Of a stretch of DNA of 64,000 nt, positions 56,761 through 64,000 are shown piece after piece (position 1 is the stretch's first letter; the number at the start of each line of letters is the position of its first letter). Origin of the DNA: Silvania confinis (GTDB taxonomy: Bacteria; Pseudomonadota; Gammaproteobacteria; Enterobacterales; Enterobacteriaceae); contig NZ_JAMGZJ010000075.1 of NCBI RefSeq assembly GCF_025564085.1, forward strand, positions 214,367 through 278,366, given 5' to 3'. The notes beneath the pieces were generated by a model. The model had not been told where the DNA came from. It did not search any database and saw only the letters and a program-made list of their open reading frames with translations. The position numbers and the translations under genes were made by a program.

Positions 56761-57402
56761 TTAAGGACAGGTATAACGCAAGGCCACCTGAACCGCCATT
56801 TTTCGGTAGTGCTGGCGCTGGGCCTGTTCATCGGCACCGTCTTCAAACAGCAGGGTAAAGGTGTAGCTGTTGGCCACATAGTGAAAGCTGAAGCTGCTGA
56901 TTAAGCGGTGCAAATCGCGGGCATTGACCGTCTGGTTAAACAATTGCTTCGCTTTGCCGCGTTCGAGGATAGTCTCCAGCAGATCCAGCGCGCTGCGGTT
57001 AACCTGGCGTAACAGAGCAGACTGCTGCATAAAACGCCCGCGCTGCATATTCTCCATGCAGATAATGCGGATGTAATCCGGATGGTCGGCGTGATAATCA
57101 AATGTGGTTTCAACCAGTTGCACCAGCGCTTCCACTGGCGGCATGTCGTCGAGACTGAGCTGCTTTTCGCTGGCGCGGATCTGCGTATAGACGTACTCCA
57201 GCACCAGCAGGTACAGGTTCTCTTTATTCCTGAAGTGATAAACGACCATGCGTTTGGTCGTACCTGCCTTTTCGGCAATTTGCTCCATGCGGGCACCGTT
57301 AAGCCCATACTCGGCAAACAGCGCCAGCGCGCTGAGGAATATTTTGTCCTTCAGGCTGGATCCGTCGGGGTTGTCGGAGAGTTCGCTGCCAGGGTTAGAC
57401 AC
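56761..57402 (-). CDS. TetR family transcriptional regulator
   Basis: The 213-residue protein has a TetR helix-turn-helix (about residues 20-65: ALFAEYGLNGARMEQIAEKAGTTKRMVVYHFRNKENLY) and an all-helical C-terminal sensing domain. It starts at GTG after AAGGAACG. It probably controls itself and ohr downstream. The ligand is unknown. The tetR-ohr pair sits where E. coli has dnaT next to yjjB, so it is an insertion. Confidence 0.88.
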   Translation of the reverse strand: MSNPGSELSDNPDGSSLKDKIFLSALALFAEYGLNGARMEQIAEKAGTTKRMVVYHFRNKENLYLLVLEYVYTQIRASEKQLSLDDMPPVEALVQLVETTFDYHADHPDYIRIICMENMQRGRFMQQSALLRQVNRSALDLLETILERGKAKQLFNQTVNARDLHRLISSFSFHYVANSYTFTLLFEDGADEQAQRQHYRKMAVQVALRYTCP

Positions 57403-57465
57403 ATCCGTTCCTTACTGAGCCAAAGAAGACCGGATTATCGCCATGGCAGCGGGATAACACAATGT

Positions 57466-58706
<1,241 letters not shown>

Positions 58707-59147
58707 TGGTTGCCTTGAAGAAAAATGCTGTTACATGACCCGGAATATTTACTTTTAGCACATAACCCGGTAGCGCTTGCCTTGGGTCAGATCAAGGTTT
58801 AGGTTGATCGCAGCTATGATTTATTAATGAAGTATATAAAGAAAGGATCAACTAATTATTAATTCTTATGTTTTAAATATTTTATATTTTCATGTGTTTT
58901 GTATTTAGATTATCTAACGTCTGCTTTTGTAAATCATTATGAATAAGCAATTAACAATTAATGCTATATTAACGTCGGTTTTGGCGGTGTCTAAATCTGT
59001 TCTGCGATGCTGATTGTATTCGCTCTCTCATTTAACTCAGCTAACAACAAGGATAATACATTACGTTTTACTGCGCCCCGGTAAAGGTACGGGTAATTCA
59101 AGTGAATGAATGGCGTGGGAAGAGCGTAGAATGGATTCGGAGCGCAT
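58707..59147. promoter_or_regulatory. AT-rich divergent promoter region of yjjP and yjjQ-bglJ
   Basis: The 441 bases hold no gene. The stretch 58820-58980 is very AT-rich with many A and T tracts. In E. coli the yjjQ-bglJ promoter is silenced by H-NS, which this composition would fit. No individual boxes were assigned. Confidence 0.55.
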
Positions 59148-59879
59148 ATGCCGCCAATAAGTTGTAAGCATGCAATTATCATCAGTAAATTACCGATAAT
59201 TCAAACCGGCCTGGGTGGCATAATGTCACACTATTTTCCGGGGTATGAATGTTCATTTTATCGTTCCCATGAAGAGCTGACCCTTCTTCAGTTACGCCGC
59301 GCCACCTTAGTTATTGCTGATTTTTCAGGTGACCTGCACAACCCACGCAAGGTCTGTGAACAATATTATTCACTGCAAAATCAGTATCGGGATATCCACT
59401 GGATATTTATGATCCCTCGCGCCCTTTACCCCCTTGCCGTCGAGTTCTTAATGCGGCCAGAAAGTACGTTACTTTCCGAAATGGAAGGCGTTGATGTGAT
59501 GGTCAACGTAATCCAGGCCGGCAGCAGAAGCGCCGAACGAATCAGCCTGACGCTGCTAAAACCTGAGACCGAAGAGCCCTATGACGATCGGGATGACGTC
59601 ATGCTGACGTTTTCGGAACGGAAGGTATTACGACTGCTGGGAAAAGGCTGGGGAATTAACCAGATCGCCGCATTGCTCAAGAAGAGTAATAAAACGGTGA
59701 GCGCGCAAAAAAATAGTGCGATGAGAAGGCTCTCGTTGCGCAGTAATGCCGAAATGTACGCGTGGATAAACAGCACCAAGGGAATGAAAGAGCTGAGTTT
59801 ATTCTCAGCCTATGGAGAGCAAGACGAATGGAAAAGAGCGCCGCTACGAGACATATCGCTATCGTCGAAAAGTGCATAA
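59148..59879 (+). CDS. yjjQ: YjjQ, LuxR-type transcriptional regulator
   Basis: The 243-residue protein has an N-terminal receiver-like domain without a clear phosphorylation pocket and a C-terminal LuxR/FixJ helix-turn-helix (about residues 140-200: FSERKVLRLLGKGWGINQIAALLKKSNKTVSAQKNSAMRRL). In E. coli YjjQ represses flagellar and capsule genes and is silenced by H-NS. It matches that gene in place and length. It overlaps bglJ by 52 bases. Confidence 0.92.
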   Translation: MPPISCKHAIIISKLPIIQTGLGGIMSHYFPGYECSFYRSHEELTLLQLRRATLVIADFSGDLHNPRKVCEQYYSLQNQYRDIHWIFMIPRALYPLAVEFLMRPESTLLSEMEGVDVMVNVIQAGSRSAERISLTLLKPETEEPYDDRDDVMLTFSERKVLRLLGKGWGINQIAALLKKSNKTVSAQKNSAMRRLSLRSNAEMYAWINSTKGMKELSLFSAYGEQDEWKRAPLRDISLSSKSA

Positions 59880-60514
59880 TGAGTGCCGTCGGACTGGAAC
59901 ATCTCTTTGCCAGACCGTTACTGAATACTTTCACGTTACACCTTTTTAAAGACATCAAGAGTTTCCAGGCTTCACTCAATTCAGTTTCATATTCTTCGTT
60001 AATTTACTCATTATCTGATGAGCGAGAAGAGCGCCGTAATTGCCTGGTCTGTATTAAAGAGTTGGCGATGTCACACGGTACCGTTCAGCGTATTGTTCTG
60101 GCTTCGGATACAAAAGAAGCGAGCCTGATTGAACAGCTTTCCCCTTCGCGCCTGCACGGGCTTATCCTGAAATCGGATTCGCTGACAACCTTGCAGGAGC
60201 ATCTCAGCAGATTGCTGAACGAAAACCGTCGGGTGAATGACAGTATGAGCAACCACTGGAATATACATCGTGGGCGCTTGCTGAGCCCAACGGAGCGCGC
60301 CATCTTACAGTTTATGTCGTGCGGTTTTTCTATCCCGGAAATTGCGACCCGTCTGGATCGGAATATCAAAACCATTCGTGCGCATAAGTTTAACGCCATG
60401 GTGAAACTCGGCGTACGCTCCGATGTAGGGCTGCTGGATGCAGCAGATATACTGACGCACTTCCCGGTGCCGGATCACCGCATGCCGCGCTTTTTTGGGG
60501 CGCTGCATTCGTAA
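59828..60514 (+). CDS. bglJ: BglJ, LuxR-type regulator acting with RcsB
   Basis: The 228-residue protein has an N-terminal pseudo-receiver and a C-terminal LuxR helix-turn-helix (LSPTERAILQFMSCGFSIPEIATRLDRNIKTIRAHKFNAM). In E. coli it joins RcsB to activate bgl and other H-NS-silenced loci. The ATG at 59828 (MEKSAATRHIAIVEKC) follows GGAGAGC and aligns with E. coli. An earlier in-frame ATG at 59762 is not needed. Confidence 0.92.
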   Translation: MEKSAATRHIAIVEKCIMSAVGLEHLFARPLLNTFTLHLFKDIKSFQASLNSVSYSSLIYSLSDEREERRNCLVCIKELAMSHGTVQRIVLASDTKEASLIEQLSPSRLHGLILKSDSLTTLQEHLSRLLNENRRVNDSMSNHWNIHRGRLLSPTERAILQFMSCGFSIPEIATRLDRNIKTIRAHKFNAMVKLGVRSDVGLLDAADILTHFPVPDHRMPRFFGALHS

Positions 60515-60524
60515 CGCGATATAA

Positions 60525-60557
60525 AAGTGCTGCGCCAGAGGTTCTGGCGCAGCACTT
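60525..60557 (-). terminator. Terminator shared by bglJ and the convergent ybaK-like gene
   Basis: AAGTGCTGCGCCAGA and TCTGGCGCAGCACTT form a 15-base stem with a short loop. On the minus strand it is followed by TTATAT, so it chiefly ends the ybaK-like gene. Confidence 0.8.
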
Positions 60558-61014
60558 ACAGACAGACATCTACCCATTTTGCATCGGTAATTTCCGCCAT
60601 TCTTTCCGGGGAAATCCGTACCGCACTGTGAGTCCCCCCAGCCGCAGGCAGCACCTCGTCGTACTCTTTCAATGAAATATCGCAATACACCGCCAGAGGA
60701 TTTTCCAGCCCGAACGGGCAGACGCCGCCCACAGGGTGACCTGTCACCGTGACCACCTCATCGCTGCTCAACATTCGGGCTTTTGCGCCAAAAGTTTGCT
60801 TCAGCTTTTTGTTATCGAGACGGGCATCCCCTTTGGCGACCACGAGGATCACCTTATCTTTAATTTTCAGCGACAGCGTTTTTGCTATCTGACCGGGTGC
60901 GACGTTGTGTGCCTCGGCCGCCAACGCAACGGTGGCGGTACTCTGGCTAAGCTCTATCACTTCAACGTCCGGGGCATGGTCGCCAAAAAACTGTCGCACA
61001 GACTGCAAACTCAT
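60556..61014 (-). CDS. YbaK/EbsC-type aminoacyl-tRNA deacylase
   Basis: The 152-residue protein belongs to the YbaK/ProX superfamily of trans-editing factors that free wrongly charged tRNA. It has the IAKTLSLKIKDKVILVVAKGDARLDNKKLKQTFG segment with the conserved Lys and the GVCPFGL and PAAGGTHSAVRISPERM motifs. I use the ATG at 61014 because the GGAGG ribosome binding site lies just before it. The ATG at 61026 lies upstream of that site. Confidence 0.9.
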   Translation of the reverse strand: MSLQSVRQFFGDHAPDVEVIELSQSTATVALAAEAHNVAPGQIAKTLSLKIKDKVILVVAKGDARLDNKKLKQTFGAKARMLSSDEVVTVTGHPVGGVCPFGLENPLAVYCDISLKEYDEVLPAAGGTHSAVRISPERMAEITDAKWVDVCL

Positions 61015-61132
61015 TGTTTCCTCCACAAAAATTCTCTGCGTAATCTGTCATATGAAATTATGCTCGCCTAATATCCCTTAAGTAAAAAATATCCAGTATC
61101 AGTGATTTCTGGATCCTCTTCACATTCACGGA

Positions 61133-61153
61133 AACCGGTTACAGTAACCGGTT
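61133..61153. promoter_or_regulatory. Tandem LacI-type operator before the EIIC gene
   Basis: The 21-base palindrome AACCGGTTACAGTAACCGGTT contains two copies of AACCGGTT 13 bases apart. Centres of this kind are typical of GalR/LacI-family operators. No LacI-type gene is in the window. Confidence 0.6.
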
Positions 61154-61222
61154 GCAGAACCGCTGAGCAGGGATTAATACTGATTACGTCATTTCCCCTG
61201 TATCCAATAATAAGAGTCGACT

Positions 61223-61330
61223 ATGAAACCTGGCCGTTTAAGCAGTACCGCTGGTAAGCAAACCAGCAAGGTGTTGAAAGTGGTAAATGGAACAACGTAC
61301 GGCGTGACTGCGCCCGAAACGATCGTCTGA
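61223..61330 (+). CDS. Short ORF (35 residues) before the EIIC gene
   Basis: An ATG after AATAAGAG opens a 35-codon frame (MKPGRLSSTAGKQTSKVLKV ... ETIV) that ends 13 bases before the EIIC start. It has no signal peptide or membrane segment, is basic in its first half, and lies in the EIIC leader. It may be a small regulatory peptide or a chance frame. Nothing known matches it with certainty. Confidence 0.45.
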   Translation: MKPGRLSSTAGKQTSKVLKVVNGTTYGVTAPETIV

Positions 61331-61343
61331 CAGGAGAGCCGTT

Positions 61344-62687
61344 ATGTCTACCAACCATGCTGCGTTTAACCTGATATTCCGTTTTGTCGAAAATTATGTC
61401 AGCCCCATTGCCGGACGTATCTCTTCTCAGCGTCACGTGATGGCGATCCGCGACGGCTTTATCTCCGCGATGCCGTTTATGATTGTCGGTTCGTTCTTGT
61501 TAGTGTTTGCCTACCCGCCGTTTTCGCCGGACACCACCCTGGGCTTTGCCCGCGCCTGGCTGGATATGGCGAAGCAGTTTGAAGGTCAGATTCTGACCCC
61601 GTTTGATATGACGATGGGCGTCATGTCCCTCTATATTTGTGCGGCGATCGCCTATAACCTGGGCAAGCATTACGTCAAGTCACATCAACTCGATCCCTTC
61701 ATGTGTGCCATGCTGTCTCTGATGGCGTTTCTGCTGGTGGCGGCGCCAAAAACTAAAGGCACCCTCCCGGTCGATAGCCTGGGCGGAACGGGGATCTTCA
61801 CCGCGATTCTGGTGGCGATCTACTGTGTGGAGATGATGCGTTTTCTGAAAGCGCACAACATTGGTATTCGCCTGCCTGAACAGGTGCCGCCGATGATTAA
61901 AAACTCCTTCGATCTGCTGATCCCGGTGCTGGTGGTGGTGCTCACGCTGTATCCGCTGAGCCTGTTTATTCAGTCAGAGTTTGACATGCTGATCCCGCAG
62001 GCGATTATGTCGATCTTTAAACCGCTGGTCTCTGCGGCTGACTCGCTGCCGGCCATTCTGCTGGCGGTACTGATCGGCCACCTGCTGTGGTTTGCGGGGA
62101 TCCACGGGGCGGCGATTGTCTCTGGCATGCTGCAAATGTTCTGGCTGACCAACCTGGGGATGAACCAGACGGCGCTGGCGCAGAGCGCACCGCTGCCGCA
62201 TATCTTTATGGAGGCATTCTGGACGTTCTTTATCGTCATTGGCGGTTCCGGGGCGACGATGGGGCTGGTGTTCTGCTATCTGCGTAGCCGGTCAGCGCAC
62301 CTGCGAGCGATTGGTCGACTGAGCGTCGTGCCGAGTATCTTCAACATCAACGAGCCGGTGATCTTTGGTACGCCAATCGTAATGAACCCGGTGTTCTTTA
62401 TTCCGTTCCTGCTGGCCCCGATGGTGAATGCGGTTCTGGCATGGGCGGCGATGAAGCTGGATCTTATTGGTCGCGTGATTTCCGTAGTGCCGTGGACGGC
62501 ACCTGCACCGGTGGGTGCGGCGTGGGCGCTGGGTTGGGACTTCCGCGCGGCGGTATTGGTTGTGCTGTTAGCGCTGGTTTCTGCCATCATCTACTACCCG
62601 TTCTTTAAAGTGTACGAGAAGCAGCTGTTGGAGCAGGAAGCCGAAGAAGCGCAACGCGCCGAAGAGGAAAGCCAGCAGGTTGCATAG
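61344..62687 (+). CDS. PTS EIIC, lactose/cellobiose (CelB/ChbC) family, without partner EIIA/EIIB
   Basis: The 447-residue permease has the ten-helix EIIC fold of the lactose/cellobiose group, with RDGFISAMPFMIVGSFLLVF, GIHGAAIVSG and FNINEPVIFGTPIVMNP (the substrate-site Glu). The C-terminus ends in a Glu-rich tail. No EIIA or EIIB gene lies beside it, so it must borrow those from another locus or act otherwise. The ATG follows CAGGAGAGCC. A terminator follows the stop. The sugar is not known. Confidence 0.9.
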   Translation: MSTNHAAFNLIFRFVENYVSPIAGRISSQRHVMAIRDGFISAMPFMIVGSFLLVFAYPPFSPDTTLGFARAWLDMAKQFEGQILTPFDMTMGVMSLYICAAIAYNLGKHYVKSHQLDPFMCAMLSLMAFLLVAAPKTKGTLPVDSLGGTGIFTAILVAIYCVEMMRFLKAHNIGIRLPEQVPPMIKNSFDLLIPVLVVVLTLYPLSLFIQSEFDMLIPQAIMSIFKPLVSAADSLPAILLAVLIGHLLWFAGIHGAAIVSGMLQMFWLTNLGMNQTALAQSAPLPHIFMEAFWTFFIVIGGSGATMGLVFCYLRSRSAHLRAIGRLSVVPSIFNINEPVIFGTPIVMNPVFFIPFLLAPMVNAVLAWAAMKLDLIGRVISVVPWTAPAPVGAAWALGWDFRAAVLVVLLALVSAIIYYPFFKVYEKQLLEQEAEEAQRAEEESQQVA

Positions 62688-62715
62688 ATAAATGCAAAAC
62701 GGCAACCCAGAGGTT

Positions 62716-62749
62716 AATGCTGGTCACTTAAGGTGACCAGCATTTTTTT
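62716..62749 (+). terminator. Terminator of the EIIC gene
   Basis: AATGCTGGTCAC-TTAAG-GTGACCAGCATT is a perfect 12-base stem followed by TTTTT. Confidence 0.9.
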
Positions 62750-63390
62750 ATCCGGATATTTCCTGTTTTTTACCCTGAGTTCTCTCGGATAACTTCGCTC
62801 CCGCCTCCCCGGTAATACCAGCCATTTTGCTTTCTCGTACAACGTTGGCAGTTCTCCCGGCATGTTGCCCGGCGATGCCCATGGCAGCGTTATCAGCAGC
62901 CGGCTTATCTCACTTATCGACCCACTGAAGCTGGCAGATAATCCCCCTTCAGGGCGAACGCCATTTTTACCATCTGGTATCTCACCAGGTTTTAGGTCAG
63001 CAGCACTCCCCACAACTCCTGTCTCACCAGCTCCGGCAGACGGCTCCGCAGCAGGGTGATACTATTATCCGGCACTTTCTCTGTCAGTTTTCCGGCAAGC
63101 CGCATCTCACTGACATTCTCACTGTCAAAGGCGCTGGCATTTATAAGATGACTGCTCAGTTCCATCAGACAGACCATCCGGACCTGCGGATAGCCTCCTT
63201 CTCCGTTCTGGTTCTGATGCTTGCTGAATGCAGCCCGGTTCTCCAGAGTATCGGGAGTTCGCCAGACCACACCATCCACCGCGAAAAGATTCAGCCCGTG
63301 CCACTGCGGATGTGCTGCCTGCTGGTTCCAGTGCCGTTGGGTGATATCGAACAGTCCGCGGACGGCGTCAACTGATCGGCATTACAACCC
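62740..63390 (-). pseudogene. Decayed IS4-family transposase
   Basis: Pieces of an IS4-type transposase lie in order on the minus strand. LFDITQRHWNQQAAHPQWHG and VDGVVWRTPDTLENRAAF come first, then YPQVRMVCLMELSSHLINASAFD. After an internal deletion come LVRQELWGVLL, a stop, and frame-shifted remains ending ISRLLITLPWASP and PGRRERSYPRELRVKNRKYP. The catalytic DDE core is largely lost with the deletion, so it cannot be active. No terminal inverted repeats were recognised. Confidence 0.8.
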
Positions 63391-63415
63391 TGAGGTTGCC
63401 GTTTTAGTGTTTATT

Positions 63416-63436
63416 CCCTCTCCCGGTGGGAGAGGG
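63416..63436 (+). repeat. Dispersed CCCTCTCCC/GGGAGAGGG hairpin
   Basis: CCCTCTCCC-GGT-GGGAGAGGG is the third full copy of the hairpin also found at 12657 and 16696. Confidence 0.75.
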
Positions 63437-63535
63437 ATCCCCAGTAATTTTTTTATTCTTAAAGCAATGGAACAATTACAGAATAATAAGAGACTTATAG
63501 CGACCGACTGGTCCGGCTGAAAATCGCCGAAGCGT

Positions 63536-63800
63536 TTCCTGTAGGCCGGGACGAGGCGCATGGATGCGCCGAGAGGGCGTGACCTACAGGGATGTAGGAT
63601 CACGCCCGGCCCGAAAGCTGAAAGGAATAAGCTGAGGGTATCGCGTAGCGACGATTTTCTTGCCGGGAGCCCGGGTTGCCAGGGCGGCGGCGATTGAGCC
63701 GCCATGGCACGTTCACCGGTTCGGTCATTCCAGAGAAGCAATGAACGTAAAGTGAACGGAACTACCACCGAAGCCGTATGCTCCCCCTCACCCCAGCCCT
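63536..63800. repeat. Highly structured intergenic repeat region
   Basis: Several perfect stems follow each other: GGCGCAT/ATGCGCC (63555-63570), GGGCGTGA-CCTACA/TGTAGG-TCACGCCC (63575-63607) and GGCGGC/GCCGCC (63686-63703). They are followed by a cut copy of the CCCTCACCCC repeat from 63784. No gene is supported in it. I take it as a REP-like mosaic repeat. Its family is not named. Confidence 0.55.
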
Positions 63801-63805
63801 CTCCC

Positions 63806-64000
63806 TGTGTACAGACCGGGGACATGGTAAACAGGTGTTCGGGGACATGGTGAACACTTTTTAACACCCTTTCCCCATGGTGATCGACTTTTTCTTCAGG
63901 TCGATCACCCCCACTTTCGTGCTGTACCACCACACCTCGTAGTTCCCGTCCGTCTGCGTTTCGCGCAGCCCAAGCCGCTCGCCCCTGAACGCCTTGCCTG
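63806..64000 (-). mobile_element. End of an IS481-like insertion element, continuing past the window
   Basis: A terminus TGTGTACAGACCGGGGACAT and an internal duplicate of GGGGACATGGT(A/G)AACA (63819 and 63841) precede a transposase C-terminus. The element interrupts a copy of the CCCTCTCCC repeat. Only its end is visible. Confidence 0.6.
63861..64000 (-). CDS. IS481-type transposase, C-terminal fragment at window edge
   Basis: The last 45 codons are visible (GKAFRGERLGLRETQTDGNYEVWWYSTKVGVIDL ... MGKGC, then TAA). The motif RxxERLGLRET-(x)n-VWWYSTKVG-x-IDL at the end of an rve-type integrase is typical of IS481-family transposases. The N-terminal part lies beyond the window, so activity cannot be judged. 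Confidence 0.65.
   Translation of the reverse strand, partial: GKAFRGERLGLRETQTDGNYEVWWYSTKVGVIDLKKKSITMGKGC

Noticed and set aside
63382..63933. A 183-residue open frame across the structured repeat and the IS481-like end
   Set aside because: It runs through hairpins, a dispersed repeat and an element terminus, and is out of frame with the real transposase end.

Overview
The window is a chromosomal segment of a gamma-proteobacterium of the Enterobacteriaceae, probably near Enterobacter, Leclercia, Lelliottia or Kluyvera. The evidence is the collinear block yjiA-yjiX-btsT ... tsr-lgoT-lgoR-lgoD-opgB-yjjA-dnaC-dnaT ... yjjB-yjjP-yjjQ-bglJ, which follows the E. coli K-12 order near the dnaC/dnaT region. 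Most genes are fairly GC-rich, and REP/BIME repeats occur between genes. Species cannot be decided from the sequence alone.

Layout. (1) 1-7.5 kb: the end of a membrane protein gene, then a putative cytoplasmic glycan-degradation unit made of a TIM-barrel-like protein, a large toroid-type protein, a GH105 unsaturated-uronyl hydrolase and a glucose-superfamily PTS EIICB. CRP-type sites lie in front of the last three. (2) 7.5-16.7 kb: yjiN, a BrnT/BrnA toxin-antitoxin pair, a LysE/RhtB exporter with an AraC regulator, an aldehyde dehydrogenase, a penicillin G acylase gene (pac), and yjiA-yjiX. (3) 16.7-18.9 kb: the pyruvate transporter gene btsT.

(4) 19.1-45.7 kb: a complete ABC-transporter-dependent capsule locus, all on the minus strand. 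It has the group 3 arrangement: lipoprotein-kpsD-M-T-E, then a serotype-specific centre, then rmlBDAC, then kpsC-S. The centre holds a methyltransferase/coiled-coil protein that could measure chain length, two double-domain GT2 enzymes, an AT-rich orphan protein, and a CMP-nonulosonate cassette (cytidylyltransferase, inositol-monophosphatase-like phosphatase, and a fusion of a GT42/MptE-like domain to a NeuB-like synthase). It also holds a small beta-domain protein and two more glycosyltransferases. The predicted glycan would contain L-rhamnose and a nonulosonic acid, exported on a KpsC/KpsS poly-Kdo glycolipid. An ops-like RfaH element lies in the leader.

(5) 46.3-60.5 kb: tsr with a sigma-28 promoter, the L-galactonate genes, opgB, yjjA, dnaC-dnaT, an inserted tetR-ohr pair, yjjP-yjjB and yjjQ-bglJ. 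(6) 60.5-64 kb: a YbaK-type tRNA deacylase, a short ORF followed by an orphan lactose/cellobiose-type EIIC behind a tandem LacI-type operator, an IS4-family transposase remnant, a structured intergenic repeat, and the end of an IS481-like element running off the window.

The most novel parts appear to be the centre of the capsule locus (GT42-like/NeuB fusion, MTase-coiled-coil protein, shared accessory domains) and the PTS-coupled GH105 operon. No tRNA, rRNA or CRISPR array was seen.
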